64,000 nt of DNA from Thiomicrorhabdus sp. ZW0627 (GCF_029767005.1 NZ_JARUQR010000002.1:3667-67666); one strand, 5' to 3'; positions 24,934 to 33,935 are shown, counted from the first letter of the stretch. The notes: generated by a model not told the origin, from the letters alone. Translations and numbers: made by a program.

Positions 24934-25954
24934 ATCGAGCTCCTTGGGATTGTATGGTAACCGGCCATAATGGGTAGCTGTACTCACGGCAAAGCGCTTC
25001 AGGGGAAGTTTGGCTGATGCACAATACCATACCGGCCTGTTGCCCAGTGATACTGCCGGCACCGCAGATTTTACCGGCCGCATCATAGGTGTCATTGAGT
25101 AGGCCGATAAAGTCGCGCACTTTATCTGGCACTACGCCGATACTGCACAACAGTTCATGGTTCTGTTTGATGGCTTGTTTCAATGCAGGCTGGTTTTGAT
25201 TTGACCAGGCCTGTTCGATTTGGTTGGTGGTTTGCGTAAACGCTTCCCAAAGTGTTTTATCGTTCTGGTGGTGTTGTTTGACCCATGTCACACACTCTCC
25301 GGTCGTGCTTTGAGGTTCACCCGTGTCAATCAGCCAGCCTTGGAACGGTTGGGCTGGTAGCGGTTGTGGCGGTTGGTGCAACTGGTATTTGAGTAGGCCA
25401 CCGTACAGTAGGGTGGCCGGATCGATACCGCTGGACAGGCCGTGTTGATAGGATTCGATCTGTTTTGCCAGTTCAAGCGTTTCAGGTATCGACATCGGCC
25501 AATCCAGTTTGGCCTGTACGGCTTTGACGACACCGACGATGACACCTGCGGAAGAACCCAGTCCACGCCCAATCGGGGCGGTGGATTCGATTTCAAATTG
25601 CCAGTTGGCCGGAGAAAAAGGCTGGATTTGGTCTAGTTTGGCCAATGTGATGAGTACCAGATCGAAAGGGTCGCTTAGCACCGAGCCAATGGTTCCATCG
25701 TCATTCACGTAAGTTTCAAAGCGTTGTTCGACCTGTTCGGCACGAAGTTGCCACTGCTCGAAGGTGAAGCTTTGTTTCAGATTGAAATTTTTTAGCTTGA
25801 TCTCAAAGCGAGGTGTGTCCAGGATCGCTTCGTCATCGGTTAGGGTACAGAGCGTGGGCAGGTCGATCGCCATGCTCAAGGCGGGGCAGCCGTACAGCAC
25901 GGCATGCTCCCCGGAAAGAATCAGTTTGGAGGGCACGGAACAGCGAGTTCTCAT
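24920..25954 (-). CDS. GHMP kinase, probable mevalonate kinase
   Basis: The protein is 344 residues. Motif 1 is PSKLILSGEHAVLYGCPALS at the N-terminus, the ATP loop is IGRGLGSSAGVIVG near residue 137, the substrate motif is HGLSSGIDPATLLYGG near 173 (compare HGxPSGID of mevalonate kinases), and the C-terminal motif is KICGAGSITGQQAGMVL. This set points to mevalonate kinase, which forms mevalonate-5-phosphate. It starts 39 bases after mvaS and overlaps the next kinase by 14 bases in another frame. Confidence 0.83.
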   Translation of the reverse strand: MRTRCSVPSKLILSGEHAVLYGCPALSMAIDLPTLCTLTDDEAILDTPRFEIKLKNFNLKQSFTFEQWQLRAEQVEQRFETYVNDDGTIGSVLSDPFDLVLITLAKLDQIQPFSPANWQFEIESTAPIGRGLGSSAGVIVGVVKAVQAKLDWPMSIPETLELAKQIESYQHGLSSGIDPATLLYGGLLKYQLHQPPQPLPAQPFQGWLIDTGEPQSTTGECVTWVKQHHQNDKTLWEAFTQTTNQIEQAWSNQNQPALKQAIKQNHELLCSIGVVPDKVRDFIGLLNDTYDAAGKICGAGSITGQQAGMVLCISQTSPEALCREYSYPLWPVTIQSQGARCELD

Positions 25955-25993
25955 GTGCGGTTCTCCTTCGCCTTGTAGAGTGGATTAAGCCCG

Positions 25994-27163
25994 TCAGACG
26001 GCTTGATAATAGCGTTTGTGATCTCTGATGCCGGCCAATCGATACGGACCTTTGTTATTGACCTCGAATTCGATGTTTTCCACATCGTCTTCCACCTCGT
26101 GGTAGAACGCCAGATATTGGGCGTAGGTCAACGGTTCGCGCTGCTCAATCTGGCGCGTATGACTGGTCGTCATCAATACCTTTTCATAACCAGGCTGCAT
26201 CAGCCCTGTGAAAAACTCGGCGACGCACCCGGAACCATAGCTGAAGAAACTGATACGTCTTTCAGACAAGTTCTCTTTCAAGTTGTCTAGCAGCGAGCAG
26301 AAGCCCACGAATAGGGAGGCGCTGTAGCTGTTACCGACGATACGGTTATAAACTTGGCTCGGCAGTGTCTGAGCCTGGAATTCCTCATCGGTCAATTTGA
26401 CTCCCGCCACTTTCGCCAAGGTTTGGTGTGCCTTTTCAGCCATTTTGGTAAATGGGATGTGGTAACAGAAATGGTTGATGTCCGAGAAGGTTTTACCGGT
26501 CTCTTCGGTAAAGTGCTGCCAGGCCTGTTTCAGGCTGTGCAGGTAAACTTTCGTGGAATACTTGCCGTCCACCAACGCGGTTTTGCGCTGGTTCGGACGC
26601 CAGAAATCCATAACGTCTTCGGTATGGTAACCCGAGCCCGGTTCAATCGCGATAATGCGTGGGGATTCGGTGATCAGCATGGCCACGGCTCCGCAGCCCT
26701 GAGTCGCTTCACCGGAAGTGTCTACATCGTATTTTGCGATGTCCGCAGCGATGACCAATACTTTTTCTTTTGGATTGGCTCGGACCATCATGGTGGCCAT
26801 CTGCAGTGCAGCGGCTCCGGAATAGCATGCATGTTTGAATTCTACGACTCGGCATCGGGAAGAGAGATTTAGCAAACCGTGCAGGAATACGCCCGCCGAT
26901 TTAGACTGATCCACACCGGATTCGGTTGCGAATAGAATCGCCGTGATGCTGTCTTTGTCGATCTGTTCAAGAATCGGCGCAGCGGCTTTTGCGGCAAGGC
27001 TTACCACATCCTCGTCGGGAGGCGCGATCGACATTTTTTCCTGTCCTATCCCGATATAGAATTTATCAACGTCGATATTTTTTTCTTCAGCAAAGACGTC
27101 AAGGCCTAAGTAGTAATCTGAAGTGGAAAAATGGATTAAGTCTATGCCTACATTCATATTCAA
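25994..27163 (-). CDS. mvaS: Hydroxymethylglutaryl-CoA synthase
   Basis: This enzyme condenses acetyl-CoA with acetoacetyl-CoA to HMG-CoA. The catalytic residues are visible: Glu in FATESGVDQSKS near residue 80, Cys in EFKHACYSGAAALQ near 112, and His in CYHIPFTKMAEKAH near 235. The region NSYSASLFVGFCSLLD and the terminal SYGSGCVAEFF also fit. 389 residues matches bacterial MvaS. Two ATGs (MNMNVG) are possible starts and neither has a strong ribosome site. It lies in the mevalonate block between idi-2 and mvk. Confidence 0.96.
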   Translation of the reverse strand: MNMNVGIDLIHFSTSDYYLGLDVFAEEKNIDVDKFYIGIGQEKMSIAPPDEDVVSLAAKAAAPILEQIDKDSITAILFATESGVDQSKSAGVFLHGLLNLSSRCRVVEFKHACYSGAAALQMATMMVRANPKEKVLVIAADIAKYDVDTSGEATQGCGAVAMLITESPRIIAIEPGSGYHTEDVMDFWRPNQRKTALVDGKYSTKVYLHSLKQAWQHFTEETGKTFSDINHFCYHIPFTKMAEKAHQTLAKVAGVKLTDEEFQAQTLPSQVYNRIVGNSYSASLFVGFCSLLDNLKENLSERRISFFSYGSGCVAEFFTGLMQPGYEKVLMTTSHTRQIEQREPLTYAQYLAFYHEVEDDVENIEFEVNNKGPYRLAGIRDHKRYYQAV

Positions 27164-27196
27164 AGCAGAATCTTTACGTTTGTATTTGGGTTTAAT

Positions 27197-28228
27197 TTAA
27201 CACTTCGAGTTCGGCTGCCGGAAAACGAGCTCGGTCTTTAAATGCAGGGCGCCTGAAGTGGGAACGCCCAACAGAAATTGCGCTGTTGCGAACTCCTGCT
27301 TAAACTGTTCTATTTTAGCGACTACAGCCTGAGTGGATTCCAGTGCGGGCGTGAGTAACGGAGCGGCAACGCTACATAGTCGACCCCCCATTATAACAGC
27401 TTTTATCATGTCAATGCCGTTTCGTATGCCACCACTGGCAATAAAATCGGCTTGTTCTTGATACGGTTGTGCCCCGGCCAAGGATTGTAAGGTGGTGAGT
27501 CCCCAGTCTTGGAACAGAAAGCCGAGATCGTTTTGGGCGCGGTGCGCTTCTATTCGACTCCATGAGGTACCGCCTCGACCGGCGACGTCGAAATGTCGTA
27601 TGCCCGCTTTCAGTCCCAGTTCAATGTCAGCCGGAGACAGGCCACAGCCGACTTCTTTGAGGATGACCGGCACCTCAAGTGCATCGACCAGTTCCGCAAT
27701 CTTGTCGCTCAGTCGGTTGAAATTGGTGTCCCCTTCGGGCTGGATGAGTTCCTGTAACGGATTCAGGTGTAGGTAGAGTGCATCCGCTTCAAGGATGTCG
27801 ATCGCTTGTTGCGCCTGATCGGTTCCGAATCCGTAATTCAGTTGTACCGCGCCGATATTGGCAATCAACGGAGCCGTCGGTGCGTATCGGCGTAATTCGA
27901 AACTGTCGCGAGCGGCTTGGTCAAGAATCATGGCACGTTGAGATCCGACGGCCATCGGAACCTGACAGGCCTCGGCGGCTTCGGCTAGATGACGGTTGAT
28001 TTGTTGCAGATTCTGCGCCGCGCCACCAGTCATCGAAGCAATCATGAATGGAAAGGAGATTGTCTTACCTAGAAATTGGGTCTGGGTGTCGATTGCCGCG
28101 AAATCCAATTCAGGCAAGGCGCGGTGTATTAGCTGAATTTCGTCGAATTCGCTTTGTTGGCGCTCTACCTGGGGATCGTTCAGAACCGCGTCGATGTGGT
28201 CCTGTTTGCGTTGCGTGATTTGGCTCAT
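27197..28228 (-). CDS. fni: Type 2 isopentenyl-diphosphate delta-isomerase (FMN)
   Basis: This flavin-dependent isomerase interconverts IPP and DMAPP and is unrelated to type 1 Idi. It has 343 residues in a TIM barrel. Signatures are QRKQDHIDAVL at the N-terminus, PFMIASMTGGAAQNLQQIN near residue 75, KEVGCGLSPADI near 190, and the flavin phosphate site SGGIRNGIDMIKAVIMGG near 265. It starts 2 bases after the mvaA stop. As an isomerase it completes the route from mevalonate to both C5 units. Confidence 0.95.
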   Translation of the reverse strand: MSQITQRKQDHIDAVLNDPQVERQQSEFDEIQLIHRALPELDFAAIDTQTQFLGKTISFPFMIASMTGGAAQNLQQINRHLAEAAEACQVPMAVGSQRAMILDQAARDSFELRRYAPTAPLIANIGAVQLNYGFGTDQAQQAIDILEADALYLHLNPLQELIQPEGDTNFNRLSDKIAELVDALEVPVILKEVGCGLSPADIELGLKAGIRHFDVAGRGGTSWSRIEAHRAQNDLGFLFQDWGLTTLQSLAGAQPYQEQADFIASGGIRNGIDMIKAVIMGGRLCSVAAPLLTPALESTQAVVAKIEQFKQEFATAQFLLGVPTSGALHLKTELVFRQPNSKC

Positions 28229-28230
28229 GG

Positions 28231-29295
28231 TCAGGCTTTTTCCGCACGTTCAAGTTTGATGTGGGCTTCCATCAGTTCGCCCGGGTTGGTCTGAGCCGCT
28301 AAAAGTGAAAGTTCGCCGCAAAGAGCGGTCGCGCCTGCAATACAGGCCAGGCGACGGGAATTTACACCCGGTTCGACATCCGGATTATCGCAGCCGAGCT
28401 GTTTCAGGTTTTCCAATACAAAGTCCAAGCCTTTGCCGTTACCGACACTGCCGACGATCAGGTTAGGCAGGGTGGTGGAGAAGTATAGGTCGCCTTCGGC
28501 GGTTTCTTCCACATGGTTGATTGCTTGAGAACCTTCGACGATGTTGGCCGCATCCTGACCGGTCGCCAGATAGAAGCCCAGCAGCATGTTCGCTACATGT
28601 GCGTTGGCACTGCGTAAACCGCCTGAAACGATACTGCCAATTAGGTCTTTTTTGATGTGCAGGTCGACAATCGCTTCCGGTGTGGTCTTTAGGTAGCGCT
28701 GACAAAGTTTACGCGGAATGGTGGTTTCGCAGACCACGTATTTACCGCGTCCCAGAATTCCGTTGACTGCTGAGACTTTTTTGTCGGTGCAGTAGTTGGC
28801 GGAAATCGAGACGTATTTCAAATCGTCGTATTCGTTCAGTATCCACGGAATGATCTTGTCCGCCGCGTTGGTCACCATGTTGTGACCGGAGGCGTCGCCG
28901 GTGGTGAATTCCAAGCGTAGGTAAATCAGGTTGCCGACCACCTGATAGTGGGTATCGATCAGTTTGGCGAAACGGCTGGTTTCCGAAACCACGGCCTGCA
29001 AGTCGGCATGTCGGTTCTGGATATCGTTCAATCTCAACGCCGCGATGCCGGCATTGGGTGCTTCCAACAGGATCGATCGAGTCATGCGTTCGTCTATGAC
29101 GCTGACACGGATACCGCCGGCACGTGCGGAGACGCGTGCGCCGCGTGCGACGGAAGGCCAAAGCGGAGACTCATAGGTTGCCATGGGCACCATCAGGTCA
29201 TCGGTTTCGACGTCGCCGATCAGTTTGAATGGCCCCACGGATTCCATAGGAATGGAGGCGTAAGCAGTGTTGGATGATTGCATCGAATTTTTCAT
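28231..29295 (-). CDS. mvaA: Hydroxymethylglutaryl-CoA reductase, class I-like
   Basis: This enzyme reduces HMG-CoA to mevalonate. Conserved motifs resemble class I/archaeal enzymes: ATYESPLWPSVARG (catalytic Glu, near residue 41), TGDASGHNMVTNAADK (the DAxGxNM motif) near 132, NYCTDKKVSAVNGILGRGK (catalytic Lys) near 168, and AHVANMLLGFYLATGQDAA (catalytic His/Asp) near 232. The usual GTVGGGT near the C-terminus reads GSVGNGKG. At 354 residues it is shorter than most class I enzymes. It is the first gene of the minus-strand mevalonate block, with a 156-base gap to divergent ppiC. Confidence 0.93.
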   Translation of the reverse strand: MKNSMQSSNTAYASIPMESVGPFKLIGDVETDDLMVPMATYESPLWPSVARGARVSARAGGIRVSVIDERMTRSILLEAPNAGIAALRLNDIQNRHADLQAVVSETSRFAKLIDTHYQVVGNLIYLRLEFTTGDASGHNMVTNAADKIIPWILNEYDDLKYVSISANYCTDKKVSAVNGILGRGKYVVCETTIPRKLCQRYLKTTPEAIVDLHIKKDLIGSIVSGGLRSANAHVANMLLGFYLATGQDAANIVEGSQAINHVEETAEGDLYFSTTLPNLIVGSVGNGKGLDFVLENLKQLGCDNPDVEPGVNSRRLACIAGATALCGELSLLAAQTNPGELMEAHIKLERAEKA

Positions 29296-29451
29296 AGACG
29301 TTATTATAAATGAGCGTACGCAACTGCGTCATAAAAAAGCGGAAAAAGCCCACAAAGGGGTTGAAAACGATGGAAATGTCATTACATAGAGCCTGTTCGT
29401 GGATGAAAATCTCCGCTGAAATCCGACAATTTTGAACGTAAAGGAAATAAC

Positions 29452-29730
29452 ATGACTTTAGCAACGGCACGTCATATTTTGGTTGATACCGAAGAAAAAT
29501 GTAATGAATTGAAAGAGCAGATCGCCAACGGTGCCGATTTTGCGGAAGTGGCCAAGGAAAATTCGAATTGCCCTTCAGGCCGTAGCGGCGGTGATTTGGG
29601 TCAGTTTGGACCGGGTATGATGGTACCGGAATTTGACAAGGTGGTGTTCAGTGCCGAAGTCGGTTCGGTTGAAGGTCCGGTCAAGACTCAGTTCGGTTAT
29701 CACTTGGTTCAGGTAACCAGCCGAACTTAA
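29452..29730 (+). CDS. ppiC: Parvulin-type peptidyl-prolyl cis-trans isomerase
   Basis: This single-domain cytoplasmic parvulin of 92 residues has ARHILVDTEEKCNEL, the SGRSGGDLGQFGPGMMVPEF core near residue 43, and the closing TQFGYHLVQVTSRT. It has no signal peptide. It catalyses proline isomerisation in protein folding. AAGGAA precedes the ATG, and a strong terminator follows about 35 bases after the stop. Confidence 0.95.
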   Translation: MTLATARHILVDTEEKCNELKEQIANGADFAEVAKENSNCPSGRSGGDLGQFGPGMMVPEFDKVVFSAEVGSVEGPVKTQFGYHLVQVTSRT

Positions 29731-29764
29731 TTGGCGTTGGCCTCTTAGAGGTGAATTGGTAAAG

Positions 29765-29801
29765 AAAAAGCCCGAAACGGAGATTCCGCTTCGGGCTTTT
29801 T
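29765..29801 (+). terminator. Rho-independent terminator after ppiC
   Basis: A perfect 12-base stem (29765-29776 with 29790-29801) encloses a 13-base loop. The GC core is gcccgaa/ttcgggc and it ends in a T-rich tract. It is close to symmetric, so it may also stop transcription from the minus side, where the DUF3392 gene ends at 29834. Confidence 0.9.
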
Positions 29802-29833
29802 GCTTTTAGGCTGAACGGGAAGGAAAGCTCCGT

Positions 29834-30172
29834 TCAGATCATGCCTTTCTTTTGGGCGCCTAAACCGATCAGGTAGAAACCGCCGATGATGACGATCGGT
29901 AGCCAGGCATCATGGATGTCACGCAGCAGATTGACGAGTAGCGGCGTGAGGAATGATGTGATCAAGGCGAAACCGAATGCGCAGAAAATCACGAACAGAG
30001 TGAGTTTCAAAAAGAACTGTAGCGAGCCGATTTGGCGTTTCACCACATTGGTGATGTCGTCACCGTAAATGACCAGCAGCGTTGCCGCCATCGAAAGACC
30101 AATCTCTCCTAGATAAGGTTTCATCCATCCTGCAATCAGGCTCAAGAAATCGCTTACAAAACTAAAATCCAT
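29834..30172 (-). CDS. DUF3392 inner-membrane protein
   Basis: This is a 112-residue protein with three to four hydrophobic helices (LSMAATLLVIYG, LTLFVIFCAFGFALITSFLTPLL, WLPIVIIGGFYLIGLGA). The sequence layout, including YGDDITNVVKRQIGSLQFFL after the first helix, matches the uncharacterised DUF3392 family of Gammaproteobacteria. No function is known. It stands alone between two terminators. Confidence 0.75.
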   Translation of the reverse strand: MDFSFVSDFLSLIAGWMKPYLGEIGLSMAATLLVIYGDDITNVVKRQIGSLQFFLKLTLFVIFCAFGFALITSFLTPLLVNLLRDIHDAWLPIVIIGGFYLIGLGAQKKGMI

Positions 30173-30258
30173 AAAATTCTCTTTTTATTGTTGGGTCTTG
30201 GTTCGGTTACCCCGGCAAGAGAGGTTTTGAAAAAAGCCTGTCTTAAGCCGAACGATAA

Positions 30259-30280
30259 AAAAGGGCCATTCAGCCCTTTT
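30259..30280 (-). terminator. Rho-independent terminator of the SYLF gene
   Basis: An 8-base stem (30259-30266 with 30273-30280, aaaagggc/gccctttt) with a 6-base loop lies 18 bases beyond the stop at 30298. On the minus strand it ends in a run of T residues. Confidence 0.85.
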
Positions 30281-30297
30281 AAGTAATGTGGTCGGAC

Positions 30298-30867
30298 TTA
30301 TTTCGGCGTATAGCTGAACTTCTGACCGGAAAGCGATACTTCGTACATCAAACCGCCTTTGATGATGATGAACGTCGCCATGCCTTTATAGTATTGGCCT
30401 TCACTTTTGTTGCTGTCTTGGGTTAAACCGGCCGAAGCGCTGGTTCCTTTTGTAGACGCTTCAGCTGATGCGCCAGCCGTGATGATTGCGGCACTGGCTT
30501 GTGCGGAAAACTCGAAACTGCCGCTGGTGAATTCATCGAATGCGCGCTTGTCTTTGAAGAAGATGATCTGACTGTAAGCCTGCCCACCCAGCTGGAATCC
30601 GATGCTCAACTGCGTCAGAGAGGTGTTACCGACGTGTTTCAATCCGCGGTAAACACGCCCCTGACCGTAGGCGCCGCCAATTCCGAATCCCGCTTTACCC
30701 ACCGTTGGGAATACGGCGAAGCCGTAAGCGTCTTTGAAGAAGTCTTTGGACTCATTGGCTTTGTGGAAACGATTGACGGTATCGTTATACTCATCGGCCT
30801 GCGCCGAAGGTACGATAGTGAGCCATGCTAAAGCACTTAGTAGAATGGCATTGATCAACTTAGACAT
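30298..30867 (-). CDS. Exported SYLF/YSC84-domain lipid-binding protein
   Basis: The start is ATG at 30867 with GAGG upstream; the frame is open 15 codons further. A signal peptide is evident (MSKLINAILLSALAWLTIV, cleavage after AQA). The mature part is a SYLF (DUF500) domain: FAVFPTVGKAGFGIGGAYGQGRVY, IGFQLGGQAYSQIIFF and a C-terminal KGGLMYEVSLSGQKFSY. Eukaryotic SYLF domains bind phosphoinositides; the bacterial periplasmic role is unclear. The Ala/Ser/Thr-rich middle is low complexity. Confidence 0.85.
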   Translation of the reverse strand: MSKLINAILLSALAWLTIVPSAQADEYNDTVNRFHKANESKDFFKDAYGFAVFPTVGKAGFGIGGAYGQGRVYRGLKHVGNTSLTQLSIGFQLGGQAYSQIIFFKDKRAFDEFTSGSFEFSAQASAAIITAGASAEASTKGTSASAGLTQDSNKSEGQYYKGMATFIIIKGGLMYEVSLSGQKFSYTPK

Positions 30868-31153
30868 AATAGTTACCTCGTTGTAGCTGTGCCGACAAAG
30901 TCGCGCAGTCAAAAAGTGAGTTAATTTTTTCCATTATAGTGGTTTTTTATCCGCTCTAAACCCCTCTGTAGAAGATAAACGGAAATTGTTTGTTTGTGCT
31001 GTCCATTTTTTAGAAGTCTGGCTTGAAAAATATCATAAGGTACGGAAGACACGGGTTCGTTGGCTTCATCGAGTACAGTGGTTTGTATTTGTATGAATTT
31101 CTTGTACTATTGAACGGCGGATGGGCTTTGAGAGTTAACGAAAACGTTTTCAA

Positions 31154-31161
31154 CAGGCCTG
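31154..31161. repeat. CAGGCCTG palindrome upstream of lemA
   Basis: The copy lies about 50 bases before the lemA start, in the context caacaggcctgccc. The rest of the 344-base gap (30868-31211) is AT-rich. No clear promoter can be assigned. Confidence 0.8.
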
Positions 31162-31211
31162 CCCGGTTTTCAGACGGAGTTGTTTTCAGTTAAATCGGCA
31201 AAGGAATTGTT

Positions 31212-31808
31212 ATGGGTACTACATTGATTGTGATTTTGGCATTGATCGTCTTGTTGATTATTTATCTGATCAATATATATAACCAGTTGGTGTCATTGAA
31301 AAACCGCTTTCAGAACAGTTTTGCTCAGATCGAGGTGCAGCTAAAACGTCGTTACGACCTGATTCCCAATTTGATTGAAGTCGCCAAGAAAGCGATGGCG
31401 CACGAACGCGAAACCCTTGAAGCGGTAGTCGCAGCCCGTAATGAAGCCGCAGCCTTTTTGAAAGCGGCGGCGGCCAATCCGGGTGAAGCCTCCGCCATCC
31501 AGCATCTTTCCCAGGCGGAAGGTGTGTTGGGGGGAGCTTTGTCTCGTCTTAACGTGGTGATGGAAGCTTACCCAAACCTGAAAACCAATGAGAACATGAT
31601 GCAGTTGACTGAAGAGCTCAGTACCACCGAAAATCGTGTGGCATTTGCCCGTCAGGCATTTAACGACGCGGTCATGGCCTACAACACTTACCGTCAGAGC
31701 TTCCCGCCGATTTTATTTGCCGCGACCTTCGGCCATCCGACCGATGCCGAGTTGCTTAAATTTGCCGACAGCGAACAGATTCAACAGGCTCCGAAAGTCA
31801 TTTTTTAG
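31212..31808 (+). CDS. lemA: LemA family protein
   Basis: This is a 198-residue membrane-anchored helical protein. One N-terminal helix (TLIVILALIVLLIIYLI) is followed by the family core YNQLVSLKNRFQNSFAQIEVQLKRRYDLIPNLIE near residue 24, VAARNEA near 72, and ENRVAFARQAFNDAVMAYN near 140. Its molecular role is not settled. It pairs with the M48 protease 42 bases downstream, a common bacterial pairing. AAAGGA precedes the ATG. Confidence 0.95.
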   Translation: MGTTLIVILALIVLLIIYLINIYNQLVSLKNRFQNSFAQIEVQLKRRYDLIPNLIEVAKKAMAHERETLEAVVAARNEAAAFLKAAAANPGEASAIQHLSQAEGVLGGALSRLNVVMEAYPNLKTNENMMQLTEELSTTENRVAFARQAFNDAVMAYNTYRQSFPPILFAATFGHPTDAELLKFADSEQIQQAPKVIF

Positions 31809-31850
31809 GCCGCTTTCTCAGTGACTTTCATTGACTGAACGACTGCCGCC

Positions 31851-33794
31851 ATGAATTTTTACGCTTCTCAGGATCGCGCCCGAAAAAGCACGCGTTGGTT
31901 GGTAATCGTCTATTTGCTTTCCCTCACAGCACTGACCGTGATTAGTAGCTGGGTATTACTGATTTTATTGCGAACGCTCGGTTTTCAATCGTTCCCGCGC
32001 GGTGTGGAATTCTATACATTGACCGAAAACGATATTTGGTTGTTTGCCGGCGTGGCGGGATTCATCCTCTTCGGGGCCTTGATCAGTTCCTATGTCAAAG
32101 GCCGGGAGCTTTCCAAGGGTGGGCGGATGGTGGCGTTGTCGTTAGGCGGGCGAAAAATCCAACCAAATACTTCCGATTTCAACGAACGTAAGATTCTCAA
32201 TGTCGTCGAAGAGATGGCCATTGCTTCCGGTATGCCGGTACCAGAAGTCTATATTCTTCCTGACGAAAGCGCCATCAACGCCTTTGCCGCTGGACTGACG
32301 CCGACCGACGCCATCATTGGGTTAACACAGGGAGCGATTGAAAAGCTCAGCCGCGCCCAGTTGCAAGGCGTGGTCGGCCATGAGTTCAGCCATATCCTGA
32401 ACGGCGATATGCGACTTAATATTCGCCTGATCATGTTGATCACCGGAATTGAGTTTGTCGGCATTATCGGTCGTATCTTCACTCAAAGTTCTCGTTCATC
32501 TAGACGCTCTTACAGCTCTCGACGCCGTTCCAACGGCAAGGGAGCGGGGGCGATCATTCTTGCTGGCATTGTTTTGCGCCTGATCGGTTGGATCGGCGTG
32601 CTGTTTGGACGCATCATCCAGGCGGCGGTTAGCCGACAGCGGGAATATCTGGCTGATGCGTCAGCGGTGCAATTTACACGCAATCCGAGCGCCGTGGCGA
32701 ATGCCTTGAAAGTGATCGGAGGAGAAGCTTACGGTTCCAAGTTGCGTAAGACCGATACGTCTCAGGTGAACCATCTGTTCTTTTGCCAGGTGTTCGACAG
32801 TTATTTCAATTTCATTTTTGCCACCCACCCGCCGCTTGAAGAGCGGATCCGGCATTTGGAACCAAGTTGGGACGGCGAGTACCTGTTGCCTCCTGCACCT
32901 AAGAAAACCGAAGAGGAAAAGACGGCTGAGACAACAGCGGAAAGCCGTTTGGAAACGGTGGTGACCGCAGCCGTGCTTGATGGTGTGGTCGCGTCACAAG
33001 CCGATTCAGGCGTGACGAATGAATCCGTTCCCCAATCGCTTTCGGAGTATGATCGGTTACTCGAGAAAATCCAGGAACCTAACGAGGCCGTCGCTTTAGT
33101 CGTGGCCCTGCTCTTACGGCCGACAAAGTCGGCAGAAACGTTTTCGGAAGAGGGGGCGGTTAACGTGTTGGACGCTTCCGGTTTCGAGGGGCTAGGTGCC
33201 AGCGTAGTGGAGATTTCAGTACTGTTGCAAAAGATTGGGTTGCAAGACGAACTCCCTTTGGTCGAGATGGCGATGCCGTCTTTGAAATCACTTTCCGAAC
33301 CGCAGTATGTGCGATTTAAACAATTGCTGGATGGCATTATTCAGTTGGATCATCAGGCCGACATCTACGAACAGACACTCTATAAATTGGTGACCCACTT
33401 TCTGGATGTGCATTTCGGTTTCAGCAAAGCCCGCAAAGTCCGTTACCGTAAGATCAGTGCCGTGGCAATCGAGGTGCAGTTGCTGATGTCGATGCTGGCG
33501 CATTACGGACACGCTGCCACCGAGGAAGCGCAGGTTGAACAGGCCTACCGAAAAGGTATGGGTGTAGTGGGACTTTCTTTTGAGCGTCGTGCGCGAGTAG
33601 ATGCCTATTCGGCCAATGATTTTGATCGGGCCACCGAAAAACTTGCTCACTGTTCTTTAGAGCTTAAAAATACGATCATGCAAGGGTTGCTTGCCTGCGC
33701 ACAATTCGACGGCAAGGTCGCCGATGTGGAGCGTGAACTCATTTTAGCTATCGCTGCGACCATGGACGCTCCGATTCCTCGTATTCGTCTTTAA
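31851..33794 (+). CDS. M48 family membrane metalloprotease (HtpX-like) with long C-terminal extension
   Basis: This zinc protease has 647 residues. Two N-terminal helices (~20-45 and ~60-80) precede the protease core; the zinc motif is VVGHEFSHILNGD near residue 176, and the third ligand Glu is in SRQREYLADASAVQF near 263. TTHPPLEERI-type sequence closes the domain near 325. Residues ~340-640 are an extra, mostly helical region whose final ~100 residues resemble a TerB-like helical bundle. It likely acts in inner-membrane protein quality control together with LemA. Confidence 0.9.
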   Translation: MNFYASQDRARKSTRWLVIVYLLSLTALTVISSWVLLILLRTLGFQSFPRGVEFYTLTENDIWLFAGVAGFILFGALISSYVKGRELSKGGRMVALSLGGRKIQPNTSDFNERKILNVVEEMAIASGMPVPEVYILPDESAINAFAAGLTPTDAIIGLTQGAIEKLSRAQLQGVVGHEFSHILNGDMRLNIRLIMLITGIEFVGIIGRIFTQSSRSSRRSYSSRRRSNGKGAGAIILAGIVLRLIGWIGVLFGRIIQAAVSRQREYLADASAVQFTRNPSAVANALKVIGGEAYGSKLRKTDTSQVNHLFFCQVFDSYFNFIFATHPPLEERIRHLEPSWDGEYLLPPAPKKTEEEKTAETTAESRLETVVTAAVLDGVVASQADSGVTNESVPQSLSEYDRLLEKIQEPNEAVALVVALLLRPTKSAETFSEEGAVNVLDASGFEGLGASVVEISVLLQKIGLQDELPLVEMAMPSLKSLSEPQYVRFKQLLDGIIQLDHQADIYEQTLYKLVTHFLDVHFGFSKARKVRYRKISAVAIEVQLLMSMLAHYGHAATEEAQVEQAYRKGMGVVGLSFERRARVDAYSANDFDRATEKLAHCSLELKNTIMQGLLACAQFDGKVADVERELILAIAATMDAPIPRIRL

Positions 33795-33935
33795 ATTGGC
33801 CTTTAATCCGATTCTTTCAGTCTTTTTTTTAACCTTTTCAAGTCCTTTGTATTGTAGGCTTAGCAGTGACGATTTTTATTGCTAAAAGAATGACTTGGGA
33901 GGATAATTCCCGCGCTTAATTTGAGGTGTGTGCGA

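Noticed and set aside
24934-25095. N-terminal extension of the second GHMP kinase
   Set aside because: The segment lies inside the upstream kinase gene in another frame and does not look like any kinase N-terminus; the GTG at 24933 has an ideal ribosome site.
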